This document shows, in pieces, positions 31,841-44,348 of a stretch of DNA of 64,000 bases. Each line of letters opens with the position of its first letter. The stretch's first letter is position 1. Origin of the DNA: Zygnema cylindricum (taxonomy: Eukaryota > Streptophyta > Zygnematophyceae > Zygnematales > Zygnemataceae). The stretch spans positions 61,646-125,645 of the forward strand of contig JBBHKE010001978.1 of the NCBI GenBank assembly GCA_037447655.1, in the 5' to 3' direction. The notes under the pieces were generated by a model, which did not search any database, had not been told where the DNA came from, and saw only the letters and a program-made list of their open reading frames with translations. The translations under genes and the position numbers were made by a program.

Positions 31841-34800
31841 TAGATTGTAGATTCAGGTGCCTCCATGCACATGTGTAAGGATAGACACCTGTTCACTAAG
31901 ATAAGAAAGATTCCCACCGTAGAGAAAGAGTACGGGGATGGGAGGATAGTCACCACTACTCTTGTAGGATCGGTAGATCTGAAAGTGTTAGTAAAAGGAA
32001 AGACATCCATATTAACATTCTCCGATGTATTGTTTATTCCGGAGCTGAACAAAAATCTTATCTTTACATCAGTATTAGATGATAAGGGTTTTTTCACTAG
32101 CACTAGGGAAGGAGTCTTTACTGCTAGTTTTGAGGAGGATGTCTATTTCATTGCTGAGAAAGGTAGCCATGGGATGTTTAGGCTCGTTTTAAGTAATGAA
32201 AAGAAAAAAAATTATTATGCTGGTGTTCATGATATTATGATGTGGCATAAGAGGCTTGGGCATGTGAATCTAGATAAGTTAAGAGAGATGAAAAAGATGG
32301 GAGTGGTGGAAGGGATTCAGTTCAGTGAAAGTGATGATATAAGTGATTCTAGTGGATGTGCTCAAGGTAAAGCACACAGATTACCCTTTCCAAAATCAGC
32401 CACCTATAAGGGAGAAAAAAATATAGATCTAGTACACACAGATATTTGGGGACTCGCTAAAGTGCCCTCACCGATGGGGAAGAGATTTATGATGACTATA
32501 ACTGATGATTGGTCTCGGTATTCTCGGGTATATTTTTTGAAAAACAAGTCCAAAGCTGAGGATTGTTTTAGACAATATAAAGCATGGAGCGAAAAAATCC
32601 ATGAAACTCCAATCAAGAGAGTAAGGAGTGATAATGGTGGAAAGTATACTTCTAACCAGTTTGAGAATTATGTGAGGGAAGATGGGGTTCAACATCAAAA
32701 GACAGTTCCAGAAAATTCGGAACAGAATAGGGTAGCTGAAAGGTTAAATAGAACACTAAGTGATAGTGCTAGAAGTAAGTTGTCAGATAAAAAGATAGGG
32801 AAAAGGTTTTGGGCAGAAGCAATGAACTGTGCTAATTACCTCAAGAATAGAGTTCTTACTTCAGCTATAAAAGATCAAACACCTTATGAGAGATGGACAG
32901 GCCGGAAACCAGACATATCTCACTTAAAGGTTTTTGGCAGTCAAGTGTTTAGTCTAGATACTGATCGGTCCAATTGGAAGCTAGATCCTAAAGGAAAACC
33001 GGGATACTTATTAGGATATGATGAAGATGTTAAAGGATATAGAGTTTATGATCTAAAAAGGGAAGATATAATCTTAGTAAAGCATCTAGTAGTTATGGAT
33101 GAAGGAAAGTCTATGGATCCCTTCAAATATACGAAGTCAGTAAAAATCAGATTTGAGTCAGAAAATTCCGATGACTTTGAGCTTCCTAACTATCCAAGTT
33201 TTAGAGAAGATGACATTCTTGCAGGAACAAATCAGACCGAAAAGGACTCGGCAGTGGAAACTCCAGTGACAACTCTACTCGAAGCGGAAGATGTGGTGGA
33301 AATTGATTCGGAATCAAGGGATAGGGGAGAAGCCGAGTTTGTTCGAAAGAATCAACGAGAACCATCTATTCCGGCCTCAGATTTTGAGGGGGGGAGGAGA
33401 AGTAGCAAAAGACTGCAAGAAAAACAGGTTAATAACAAGGTAACTAAACTATCTCATCAAGATGAACCTCAAACTTATGGAGAGGCGATGACTTGTCTAG
33501 AAAGAAACCGGTGGAAGACAGCCATCAATGAGGAGATGGCTTCAATCATGGCAGCCGATACTTGGGAGCTGGTGGACTGTCCACCTAACCGAAAACCAAT
33601 CGGTTGTAAGTGGGTTTTCAAATTAAAACTGAACCCAGATAACACAATCGAGCGCTACAAGGCCAGATTAGTGGCAAAGGGATTTACACAAAAGGAAGGA
33701 ATTGACTACGAGGAAACCTTTGCCCCGATGGTCAGATTTCCCTCCGTCCGCATACTTCTCAGTTTAGCAGCGGCGGAAGACATGGAAGTGCATCAGATGG
33801 ACATCAAGACAGCCTTTTTGCATGGAGAATTGGAAGAGGAGATCTTTATGCGACAACCCGAAGGTTTTGTGGAGGAAGGAGAGGAGAGTAAGGTATGCCG
33901 GCTGATTAAATCTCTTTATGGTTTGAAACAGGCACCTCAACAATGGAATAAGAAGCTTGATGAGTTTCTTACCGGTCTGGGATATATTCAGATCAGCTCA
34001 TATCACTCAATCTATGTTTTCGAAGATGAGGAAGGTTTTATATTTATCGCAATTTATGTTGATGATTTGCTTGTTTTAAGTAAATCAATGGAAAAAATTA
34101 ACAAACTGAAAATCGATCTTAAGGGGAGATTTGAAATGAAGGATATGGGAGAAGCAAGATATATTTTGGGAATTCAAGTAGAGAGAGACCGAAAAAGGAA
34201 AATTATAAGACTGACCCAAAAGGAAGCAATAGGGAACATGCTAGAAAAATTTCAAATGGATAAAGCTAATAGTTGTACAACTCCAATGGAGTTGAAGAAG
34301 GGAAGTGAGGGGAGTGAGGAAGAAGGAGTCATAGTCAAAGACGAGGAATTATCTCCTGATGAACAGAAGTTCATGCAGACTATTCCTTACAGGCAAGTAG
34401 TGGGAAGTCTAATCTATTTTATGAATTGTACCCGGCCCGATTTAGCTGCAGCTGTAGGAGTGCTGAGTAGAAGTCTAAATGCTCCCACTAAGAAGGATTG
34501 GAAGGCAGCTAAAAGAGTCCTTAGATATTTGGTAGGAACTAGAGATCTATGGTTGCATTTGGGTGGGGAGAATACTGACATCACTACTTGGAGTGATGCC
34601 AGTTATGGTGATGCTCCGATGAGGAGATGCACTTCTGGATATGTATTATATGTGGGTGATGGGGTTTGCTGTTGGAGTAGTAAACAGCAAAAGGTTATTG
34701 CTCAGTCCACCATGGAGGCTGAGTATATGGCCTCTTGCTCTGCCGTAAAAGAATTGATGTGGGTCAAGTCTTTGCTTGGTGAGCTTGGGCACCTTAAGAG

Positions 34801-35050
34801 TGGTATGCAGAAAATATTTTGTGATAATCAGGCATCAATCGCTGTTTCTGCCAATCCTAAACATCATTTTAAAGCCAAACACATGGATCTCAGACTCAGC
34901 TTTGTTAGAGAAAAAGTAGAAAACAAAATAATCAGTTTAGAGTACAGACCAGATAGTGAGATGGTAGCGGATATGATGACCAAACCTGTGCCTTCCCCTA
35001 AGCTAATGTTTTGCAGGGAGAAGTGTGGTCTGAAATTAAAGATTGACTAG
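31841..35050 (+). CDS. A1 pol: protease end, integrase, RT, RNase H; open for 1,061 codons after one TAG
   Basis: A TAG at 31841-31843 replaces the Trp just before the protease motif IVDSGASMHMC (GGWIVDS in relatives); the frame is then open from ATG 31865 to 35050. Numbering from 31865: GAG-pre-integrase WHKRLGHVNLDKLREMKKMG near 126; integrase catalytic Asp 193 (VHTDIWG), Asp 256 (RSDNGGKY) and Glu 292 (VAERLNRTL), 35 residues between the last two; RT from WELVDCPPNRKPIGCKWVFK near 567 with YVDD Asp 733/734; RNase H Asp 911 (TWSDASYGD), Glu 953 (STMEAEYMA), Asp 987 (FCDNQA); end VADMMTKPVPSPKL. All catalytic residues are intact. Confidence 0.95.
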
Positions 35051-35063
35051 AAAATAAGGGTAG

Positions 35064-36103
35064 TGTAGAAACTTATGGTTTTAAAGTATTTTCTAGGTCT
35101 GAAAAGAAATAAAGAAGCCGAGGCAGTCTATCTCTAACTTCTCTCTCCAACTCTCAAACTTGTTGCAGTCACTGAGAAAATTGAAGAGGAAGCTAGAGCC
35201 ATGGCTACCTAGGCTATCCTGAGGTTTACGGGAAATTTATATTAGTTAGGGTTTATTTATTTAAAAGGTGTGTGCCGGCGACAGGAATTGATTCTTGTAC
35301 CTACCGGCCGGCAAACAGGAAATAGCCGATAGCCTTAGCCGTTAAGTCTAGGATTAGTGTTACGTAGTATATAGTTTGATAATTATTTAAATATGTATAC
35401 GTACGATAATTCATTTAACTATAATCGATTACGTGATACATAGATCCGGTACGGATTACGGTACGGATTACGAATCAATACCGCGCATTTGTTTCGTAAG
35501 TGAAACAAATACCGCGCATGTATTTATTACGGCTACGATTAAATTACATTCTAATCGGACGGCCGCAATTAGCGCCGAGATCGCGGAGGAAGATTTCGGC
35601 GGTTTGTGGCCATCGCCACATCGGATGACGCGTTGCGAAATTACATTGGATCGTGGAATCTTCGGAGATTATGGCACCGAATCCGGATATGACATGTGTC
35701 GACATTTAGGGCATGTTGTACAATGTCCGTACCTAAAGTACACCGGCAGCTGTACTATTGAGTACGGAACTCAATTTTGATTGGTTCCGTACATCATTAG
35801 ATAGAGTCTGTGAGAGAGATAGGACTTAGAAAAATTTAGAAGATAGGACCCTCTCTCCCAGAGAGCTTTTGTATAAAAGGTCAACTTTGACCCTCCATAG
35901 CTTACTGCTCAGGGGAGCAAATTCAGAGATTCTTTTTGCTATCGACTCAGGGGAGTCTTGCCTTCACAGGGGTGCAGGTGGTCAGGGTTTTTTGTCTGCC
36001 AGGATGGCAGTTATTTTTGCTGAAACACAAAGGGGTCAGGATTATCCTAGAGGCTTCTTGGAAGCTGTCTACTCTGAGGACATATGGAGGTCTCAGAGTT
36101 GCA
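35064..36103 (+). repeat. 3' LTR of A1
   Basis: tgtagaaacttatgg ... tctcagagttgca. TATA at 35872-35878 and ggtcaactttgacc at 35879-35892 are conserved with the 5' LTR. Confidence 0.96.
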
Positions 36104-36623
36104 TGGGACACGTGTCGTCACTTGGGAGAATGCGTGAGAATGCGTGAGTATGTCCTCCGTGGACGTACGGAAATTCGGTAGGACCAATGGACTTCGTAAA
36201 GTCAATTCTACGGTGCCAAATCCTCTAATCGGACCGCTGACAGCCGCCGCCAACAAAAAGTGACGAGGCGTGACTAGATCATTATCACTTTACGTTGTCT
36301 GAACTTCAGTGTAAATATTTGTGATAGAATGTTAGATGTACGGCTAGAATGCCTCCGTACAGATTAGTGTAGTTTCGGTGTATAAAAGTAGGACTTAGTG
36401 AATTTGATTTTTAGGAACAAATGATATGAAAACTGTACACTCAATTTTATGTAATTTCATTTCTACATATCTCACAAATCTGTGTGTGTGTTGCTTTGGA
36501 TGTTATCTTTAGTGTGGAAAATTTTCAGGACGTTTGGAGCGTTTTTTTGAAAGTTATAGTCTGTCAAATTTGCTGTTCAGCCATCGGTATTTGTGGAAGC
36601 TTCCTCTCTTGATTTGTTCTACG
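36104..36623 (+). repeat. Family D LTR, right part, split by A1
   Basis: Begins with the duplicated tggga and carries ggctagaatgcctccgtaca, gtaggacttagtga and tctcacaaatctgtgtgtg as at 2250-2440. It leads to a gag start at 36624. Confidence 0.75.
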
Positions 36624-36731
36624 ATGACTACTGCTGCATCTTCTTCATCTTCAGTGCTAGCAGTTGTCTCAGAACATTATTACATAGCTGATAGCTCAAG
36701 TATAGAAGACTTAAGTATCAAATACAACTAG
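36624..36731 (+). pseudogene. Start of family D gag, truncated
   Basis: MTTAASSSSSVLAVVSEHYY and on to a TAG stop after about 35 codons; same N-terminus as at 2586. Family A pol sequence follows at once, so the element is chimeric or cut here. Confidence 0.65.
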
Positions 36732-36734
36732 GTG

Positions 36735-38388
36735 AACAACAGCAAAGAGGCGATGGAGGAACTTCTCCTCGATGAGAAATGAGATAATCTAGTGGAAATA
36801 CCAAGGTAGCAAAAGTGTGTATTCGGAGGAAAAACGGAGACATCATAGGAAGGGTGGATAATTGATTCAGGTGCTTCAATGCACATGTGTAAGGATAAAA
36901 GATGGTTTCACAAAATTGAGGAAGATAATAGAGTATGGGGATCGGAGAGTAATATATACTAGCCTGGTAGGATCTTAAGATTTCAAAGTCTTAGTGGATG
37001 GAAAATGTTTTATAGTCATCCTCTCAAATGTTCTTTATATCCCCCAGATAAGTAAAAATCTGTTTTCCACCTTGGTCTTAGATGAAAAGGACTTTGTGAC
37101 AAAAACAAGTAAAGGGATATTCACAGCTAACTTCTATGGTGAAGTATATTTTATAGCTGAAAAGGGTAGGCAAGGAACGTTCAGACTTTTTTTAATTAGT
37201 GGAAACAAAGGAGTTTTGTACTCGTGTATAAATGACAAGATGTTATGGCATAAGCCTTTGGGTCATGTTCACATAGAAAGACTTGAGGAAATAAAAAATA
37301 CTAAGATAGTTAATGGACAAGAATACAAAAACGAGGGTAATAATAGATGACTGCAATGGATGTGCTTAAGGAAACTCCATAAGCTTCCCTTTCCAAAAGC
37401 TGCAACCTTTGAAAGAGAGAAGATTTTGCATCTTGTCCATACTGATGTATGGGGGCCAGCTCGGTTTCCTTTGGCCGCAGGAATGACGTATATGCTCGCC
37501 TTCACTGATGAATGGTCAAAATACTCGAAGGTATTTTTTATAATAACCAAAAGTGAGGATTTTAAAGTTTTTAGAGAATTCAAGGCATAGAGTGAGAAGT
37601 TACACAAAACCTTTATAAAGAGGATGATAAGTGACAATGGGGGGGAACACACCTCAAATCAATTTGAAGAATATTTAAGAGAAGAGGGAATTCAACATCA
37701 AAAAACCGTACCTGAAAATCGAGAGCAAATGGAGTTAAAAATACTAAACATAACATTAAGGGAAAATGCTTTGAGCATGCTACGTGACAAGAAAACAAAG
37801 AAACTATTTTGGGCTGAAGCACTAAATTATGCTAACAACATAAGGAATAAAGTCCTCACCTCAACTTTAAAGGGAGAAACTCCATATGAAAAATGTATCG
37901 GTACAAAGCAGGATGAGTCTCATCTTAGAGTATTTGGAATATAAGTATATAGTTTGGATACGGACAAGTCTAATTGGAAGATGGATGCAAAGGGAAAGCC
38001 AAATTATTTAGTTGGATATGATAAAGATATAAAAGGATACAAAGTGTATGACTTAAAATAAAAGATGTTCTTCTAGTCAAACATTTAGTGGTGATGGATG
38101 AAGGAAAATCGGTAAATCTGTTCAAATATAACAAAGTTGTGAAAATCACAATTGTACCAGATTTGAACTTGGAGGGAGAAACTGGTATACAAGAAGTGAT
38201 TCACCAAGGTGAAGAACATCCAAAAAAGGAAGAACATAAAGGAGCACAAAGTGAAGAAAAGAATTTTAACAAACTTTGAAGATAAAGGAAAATTTGAACG
38301 ACAAACAGAATCTCAAAGAATAAGAGAATTCAATAGAGGAACAGAATCGAAAGGGAAGAAGATGAACCTATAAGATGGAATTTGAAGA
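36735..38388 (+). pseudogene. Ty1/copia protease-integrase fragment A3
   Basis: Gag tail LLLDEK, protease GWIIDSGASMHMCKDK (about 36853-36900), then VLYIPQISKNLFSTLVLDEK, LWHKPLGHVHIERLEEIKNT, HTDVWGPARFPLAAGM (Asp 1), ISDNGGEHTSNQFEEYLREE (Asp 2). The block that should hold the catalytic Glu (VAERLNRTL) is damaged to MELKILNITL. The tail LKGETPYEK and NWKMDAKGKPNYLVGYDKDI follows with stops and frameshifts. It is cut at 38388 by the 5' LTR of A2. Confidence 0.9.
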
Positions 38389-39309
38389 TGTTGATAAAAG
38401 TATTTTATAGTCTTGCTTTTTTTTTTTGGTCTTTCAAAAGACCTCATACTTGTTGTAGTTAGTGAGGTCTTGCACGAAGCCATGGCTACCCCATGCAGGC
38501 AAGGAGTCAAGTTGAAGTTTTAGTTTTATAAAAAATTTAGGCGGTCACTAGTGGTACTCTATCCGGTGACCTCCGGATAGACTGTCGTATGGCGTAGCCG
38601 TTAGCCTTGTCCGGTAGGTCTTGATGAAACGTTATATATATTGGGTTTGATACATTTTTATAATGTTGAGCGTCCGCATAATTCATTTAACATATTATGA
38701 GACAAAGTGAACATGAAACATGGGGGAGCGCACGAAATAAAGTACAGCACAAAACGACATCGAATTTTCGACGGACGAAATTGAAAGTCGTTCGCGATAG
38801 CCGGCTCGCGGAGGAGCCGGAATTCCGGAGTGGTTTTTTTGGTGGTTTGCTGAGCATATGTCGACGGTTGACATGTGGCGAGGGATGATTGGATAGCGGG
38901 CATCGCAGAGGGAGCAACTTTGGTTCAAGAACTGACAAGCGACAGTGGAGCGGCCATGCCGAACTATGGTCGTACAAAAAGAATAACGGTACCGTAACCT
39001 TCTTGTACCTTTTAGTTTTTTGATTCGATAGGTACACTAGTAGTAAGCTTAGAGAGATAGTTTAGGACTTAGAATATTTCTTAGGCTTCAACCTATAGGC
39101 CAACTTTGGTCAACCATAACTTAATTCTTTGGTGATTCTTTTTGCTACGGACTCAGGGGAGTCCAGGCTACACAAGGGTGTAGTCGGTCAGAGTTTTTGC
39201 GTCATAGAGTGGGACTTATTCTATGCCAAAGTCAAAAGTGCAAATACTATCCTAGAGACTTCACATAAGTTGGACATTTTATTTACTAATGGAGGTCACA
39301 AAAATTACA
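38389..39309 (+). repeat. 5' LTR of A2
   Basis: 921 bp, tgttgataaaagtatttt ... aaaaattaca, immediately followed by the primer binding site. Family A block order with cggttgacatgtggcgaggg, a GTAC group at 38963-39000 and ggccaactttggtcaacc near 39101. Confidence 0.88.
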
Positions 39310-39324
39310 GGTTATGGGCCTACC
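39310..39324 (+). promoter_or_regulatory. Primer binding site of A2, overlapping gag ATG
   Basis: ggttatgggcctacc, one mismatch to the anticodon arm complement of initiator tRNA-Met; gag ATG at 39314-39316. Here the upstream LTR ATG (39288) is out of frame, so the PBS ATG must be the start. Confidence 0.85.
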
Positions 39325-40437
39325 CTTTCGGGTGCCTATTTTCAATGGAAGGATATTCATTTATTGGGAAACCATGATGAGGGGTGCATTGTTTGAAAAA
39401 CGGCTATAAGGCATTGTGAATGGTCGTGTGTGTCGCCCATCTACAAAATTGGGAGTTCAACCAGGGTTTGGAGGATCTCGGTTCACAAGAGGATCTGCGG
39501 GGGTAGAGGAGGTAGAGGATGTTGGGGAAAGCATCGTGTTGGACACAAAGAAGGAGAAATGGAATGAGAAACTACCACCGATGGCTACTGGATCGGTGCC
39601 GGTAGCAGATGTTCACAAAACCGAGGCTAATGATTGTGAAATCTAGGATTTGAGCTATACCGTGGCGACTCATTTTATTCTCGGACGTCTCACTCTAGCA
39701 GTGGCTACACCTCATCTTCATGTGGATAAGGCAGATGAGTTGTGGGAGGCTATTCTGAACATTTACAAGAGTGGTATGATTCAGCAACAGAAGTTGGCAG
39801 ATCAGAAGGTACAACCATATATATAGAAAGGGGGAAAGATGTTAGATTTTTGTAATGACTTGGCTGAGTTATTTAAAGAGTTTGAGAGTGCAAGGAAAAT
39901 GGAGTCCAAGAAAGAGAAGGTGGATACTTTGTTAATGCAACTCCTAAATGATTATGAGATCATTGTTAACAGGGATCAAGATTTGTGAGATCATCTTTGG
40001 ATCTGGAACTCCGTTGAGGGGATGATTTTGGTTCGGGAAAGCACAATTGAGAGTCGTATGGGAGGGAAGAGTGTTCAAGCATTTGCTGCTGGAAATAACT
40101 TGGGGGATAATGATTCCAATAAGCATTATAGGAACTTTGGTTGAAGAGGAAGAGGGAATTATGACGGATCTAGACCGAAAACTCTGAAGGGGCTTTGCCA
40201 TTTTTGTAAGAATTTGGGACACTACATGGAGGAGTGCACTAAGTTGACAGTGTTGAGATTAAAGGAGGAACATATTGGAAAATCGGCTACAAGGAAAAAT
40301 AAGGCATTTGTGGCGACACCAGTCATGAGAGAGGACTCCGATGATGATGATGGAGAACATCTCCTCAACAAGGAATTGTAGGTGAAAGGTGAGCCGGAGA
40401 TTCCAAAGAGGCAAAAGTGTGCTTTCGGTGGAGCTAA
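39314..40437 (+). pseudogene. A2 gag
   Basis: MGLPFRVPIFNGRIFIYWET, ALFEKRL, a stop, GIVNGRVCRPSTKLGVQPGF, ATHFILGRLTLAVATPHLHV, DFCNDLAELFKEFESA, and zinc knuckle CHFCKNLGHYMEEC. About six in-frame stops, reading frame otherwise kept. The acidic tail DSDDDDGEHLLNKEL ends at FGGA, where an internal deletion removes protease and most of integrase. Confidence 0.9.
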
Positions 40438-41011
40438 ATCAGACATTAAGTAATAGTGCCCGTAGTATATTGACAAATAAAAAGATAAAAAAACATTTTT
40501 GGGCAAAAGCAATGAATTATGCTAACTATCTCAAAAATAGAGTCCTTACCTCCGCGGTAAAAAGACAAACACCTTATGAAAGATGGACTTGGAGAAAACC
40601 TAATATTTCACACTTAAAGGTGTTTGGAAGTCAAGTATTTAGTCTAAACATAGAAAATTGTGATTGGAAGTTCGATGCAAGAGGAAAGCCAGGATACTTA
40701 CTTGGGTATAATAAAAATGTAAAGGGGTATAGAGTTTATGATCAGGGAAAAGAAGACATAAATCCTGTAAAACACTAGGTAGTTATCAAAGAAGGAAAGT
40801 CCATAGATCCCTTTAAGTACACTAAACTGGTCAGAATTAGAATTGAATCCGAAAATGAGTTAGAGTTAGATTCGTCTAACCGAACTCCAGTTCAGCTTGA
40901 CCTTGCAGAGGAAGAGGAAAGACTCACCGAGAGTGACCCTCTCTTGGAGTCACAATTTCTGGTTCAAACCGAGGAAGAAAACGAAGAAAGAACAGAAATG
41001 GACGTTAAACC
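40438..41011 (+). pseudogene. A2 integrase C-terminus and linker
   Basis: Starts LNQTLSNSARSILTNKKIKK (just after the catalytic Glu position), then NRVLTSAVKRQTPYERWTWR, PNISHLKVFGSQVFSL, GYLLGYNKNVKGYRVYD, and an acidic linker ESDPLLESQFLVQTEEENEE. It is interrupted at 41011 by LTR B2. Confidence 0.9.
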
Positions 41012-42255
41012 TGTTGTTTGTGAAGATTTAGTTTCGTGAGTATGTGAAATTTGATGCGCACGCGACGTTTCGTGCGTATATTTTTAACATGATGTACTGT
41101 GGAGTTTTGAACAGTTTGCGGTTCGGGGGAATTAAATGTACGAGTAAATTTAATTGGGTAATTCAATGGCGCGAAATGTGATAGGAAATGGACGGTGGAT
41201 CGCCAATCGATCCGACGATTAATGTTCGAAATGTTTTTAAAGTGTTCGTTGTAAGTACGGATCATAATGGGACAAGCGACATTCATTAAAAGGGACATCG
41301 CCGATACAGTTCGTCTTATTTGACAAGTGTATTCTAATTTCGGTAGGCGACATTTATGACGAAGTACGTGATTTCGCTACGGACATTATTTGGATGGTAC
41401 GGTTTATTTCGGCAAGTGGTTCGAACTAGATGTGGAAGGCCGACGCCGTCCGCCGATATTTCCAAGGGATCGCATTGTTTGATACGTGTTATTAAGTGGA
41501 CCGTACATATGAGATGTCGGTTCACTACGTGGATTTATGTGCAAGTGACTAAGCGAGTTGTCACTTATGACGCGTATTTTGCGGACGCGTCGGTGTAAAT
41601 ATTTGAAACATCATTGTTTTGTCTTACGTGAATTAATATTTAGTGTTGATTATTACAGTGTCTATTAAGGTGATCATTTAGGGTTTCGGCAGTTTAATTT
41701 GTGTGTATGTAGTGTCGTACTTGCAGACAAGTGTACTCTTATGATTGGTCGACTCTCAGGTGTACACTTACAGTTAGGATTATTTGTCGTAATAGGTTCT
41801 CATGATGTAATACTACTTAGTGGAAGTTACGTTGGCTATTTTGACATGTAGCAATTCATTGACAGCTCACAAGTGTATATATAGGATGAGCTTTGTTAAG
41901 AATAATCATCTATGCTTAGCATGAAAAGTAGGGACCGAAGATGTAGACTTTTAGGGTTGTCGATTAGGTCATGCATTTGAGTAATATGTTTATTCATATA
42001 TTTTTTTTATTAAATGTTTATGTGAGATTGCACTCTTTTGTTATTATTGTTTATGTTATTTTATATATGTTTGATATGCATTATTTATGCATTTGTTTTA
42101 GGGTTTGTTTATGTTGATTATTCCATCAAAACTTAGATGATGTATGTTAAATGGAGGAACGATTTCAAATGATTGTTCATTAACCTAAGTTTGCTTAACA
42201 TTTTGTTTAATAGTTTGGGTCGCTTCTGCGGTCTATTTTTGACCAAAGAACAACA
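41012..42255 (+). repeat. Solo LTR, family B2, inserted in A2 pol
   Basis: 1,244 bp, tgttgtttgtgaagatttag ... gaacaaca. Flanks are aaacc (41007-41011) and aaacg (42256-42260), four of five matching, and A2 coding resumes right after. It shares the tttcgtgcgta, ggcgcgaaatgtgaNagg and cggatcgc blocks with the LTR at 63730. Longer than family B by a T-rich part at 41950-42110. Confidence 0.85.
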
Positions 42256-43312
42256 AAACGTCCGGGGATAGACTCCACAGATAGGGGAGAAGATGAAGTT
42301 GTTCGGAGAAACCCGAGATTACCTTCGATCCCAGCGTTGAAGTTTAAAGGAGGAAGGAGAAGCTGCTAGAGACTTCAAGAGAGACAAGTGAACAACAAGG
42401 TAACTAAGTTGTCACATTTGCGCGAACCCCAGACTTTCTCGGAAGCAGTTCATAGTCCAGAACGTAGTAGATGGGTGACAACTATTAATGATGAGATTGT
42501 TTCCGTTATGGAAGCAAACACATGGGGGTGGGTGGATTGTCCTCCGGATAGAAAGCTTATACGATGCAAGTGGGTATTTAAGTTGAAGCTCAATCTTGAT
42601 AATACTATCGAGTGATAAAAGGACAGATTGGTGGCAAAAGGGTTTGCAAAAAAGGAGGGAATCGATTATGAGGAGACCTTCGCTCCGGTTGTTAGATTTC
42701 CCTCTGTGCGAATTCTACTTAGTCTAGCGGCAGCGGAAGACATGGAAGTGCACCAGATGGACATCAAAACCGCTTTCTTACACGGAGAATTGGAAAAAGA
42801 GATCTTCATGCGACAACCGAAAGGATTTGTGGAGAAAGGAGAAGAAAGTAAGGTGTGCAAATTGATAAAGTCCCTTTATGGACTAGAACAAGCTACACGC
42901 CAATGGAAAAAGATGTGGGACGAGTTTTTAACGGGTTTGGGATATGTCCGAATCAGTTATCATAACTCACTCTACTTATTTCATGATGAGGAAAGTATAA
43001 TTTTCATTGCCATATATGTTGATGATTCGCTTGTTTTGAGTATATCAATGAAGAAAATTAATAGATTGAAAAAGGATCTAAAGAGTAGATTTGAAATGAA
43101 AGATTTAGGGGAGGCAAAGTATATTTTGAAAATTTAGTTGAAGAGGGATAGAGAAAAGACAACAATGAGACTAACTCAAAAGGAAGCAATTGGAAATATG
43201 CTGGAAAAATTTCAAATGGATAAAGCAAATAGTTGAACGACTTTAATAGACTAAAAGGAGGGAAATGAGATGAGCCCAGAAGAGGAAATCTTGATCTTGG
43301 ATAATGATTTGG
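42256..43312 (+). pseudogene. A2 reverse transcriptase
   Basis: Resumes the linker (STDRGEDEVVRRNPRLPSIP), then QVNNKVTKLSH, WGWVDCPPDRKLIRCKWVFK, a stop, AKGFAKKEGIDYEETFAPVV, MDIKTAFLHGELEKEIFMRQ and an intact IYVDDSLVLS active site. Ends GEAKYILKI, a stop, then QKEAIGNMLEKFQMDKANS until the minus-strand LTR at 43313. Confidence 0.92.
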
Positions 43313-44348
43313 TGTAACTCTGAGACCTCGATAGGTCCTCGGAGTAGGCAGCTGACACAAAGCCTCTAGGAAATCCCTGACCCCTTTGTGTTTCAACAAG
43401 AATAACTACCACCGTGGTAGACAAAAACTTTTATCACGTTCACCCGTGTGAAGACAAGAATCTTGTGAGTTGATAGCAAAAAGAATCTGTGAATTTGCTC
43501 CTCTGAGCAGTAAGTTATGAAGGGTCAAAGTTGACCTTTTGTATACAAGCTCTCAAAGAGAGAGGGTTTTATCTATAAAAATTTTCTAAGTCCTATCTCT
43601 CTCTGAAATTCTATCTACTGAAGTACGGCACCAATCATAATACGGTATTGTACAGAAAAGGTATAAGTGCCAGTGTACTTTCAGTACGGCCATTGTACAA
43701 CATGGCCAATAAGTCGACACATGTCATTTTTGGATTCGATCCTGAAATCCCTGGAGATGTCGTATTCCAATATGTTTGTGCCACGTGTCATTTGATGTGA
43801 CGTTGACCGCAAACCGCCGAAAAACTATTCCACGATCTCGGCATGCTTCGTCGCCGTCCGATTAAAACGGATTTCAATCTTAGCCTTCATAAATACTTGC
43901 GCGATATTTGCTTCGCCTTCGAAAGAAATTGCGCGATATCTGTTTCGGATATTCCGTACGCCGTACATTACAAATTGTTTCTATGTCCAAATATCCCGTT
44001 AAATGAAATAGCCTACGTGTGTAGATTTATCTATATATCAAACCCTATATCGTTTAACCTTGATTCTAGTCTATTTGGCTAAGGCTACCGGCTACAGACA
44101 GCTTTGACGGACGGTAGGTAACAGGTTAAAATCTTGGGACCGTCAAGTTCTATTTTGGTAAATCTACCAATCTAAAGTATGTCCCCGTCTGGATAGCATA
44201 GGCAGCCATGGCTCTATCTCCCTCTCCAACTTTCAGTGACTGGGACAAGTGTGGGAGCTATAGAGAGGAGTTTGAGGCAGACTACCTGTGCTTCTTTTTT
44301 GAATTTTACACAACCAAGAAAAGACTAAAAGAGCCTCTAATTTCTACA
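43313..44348 (-). repeat. Solo LTR of copia family A inserted in A2
   Basis: 1,036 bp; on the minus strand tgtagaaattagaggctctt ... ctcagagttaca. The GTAC cluster is at 43638-43722 and the inverted TTGACC pair at 43536-43549. Flanking pentamers tttgg and gttag match poorly, so the duplication is decayed or the ends shifted. Confidence 0.88.

Larger units (their letters stand above)
29674..36103 (+). mobile_element. Ty1/copia element A1, structurally complete
   Basis: 6,430 bp. LTRs 29674-30711 (1,038 bp) and 35064-36103 (1,040 bp) differ at about 35 sites (about 96.6 % identity by eye). The target duplication tggga is perfect (29669-29673 and 36104-36108). Anticodon-type primer binding site at 30712-30726; polypurine tract aaaataagggtag at 35051-35063. 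One reading frame runs from ATG 30716 to TAG 35050 with only four nonsense codons and no frameshift. It interrupts a family D LTR. Family order protease-integrase-RT-RNase H is that of Ty1/copia. Confidence 0.97.

Noticed and set aside
30716-31843. Reassigned TAG codon (alternative genetic code)
   Set aside because: Relatives carry four different sense codons at the stop positions (GAG, CAG, a Ser codon, TGG), TAA is also involved, and pol stops at a normal TAG; ordinary nonsense changes fit.
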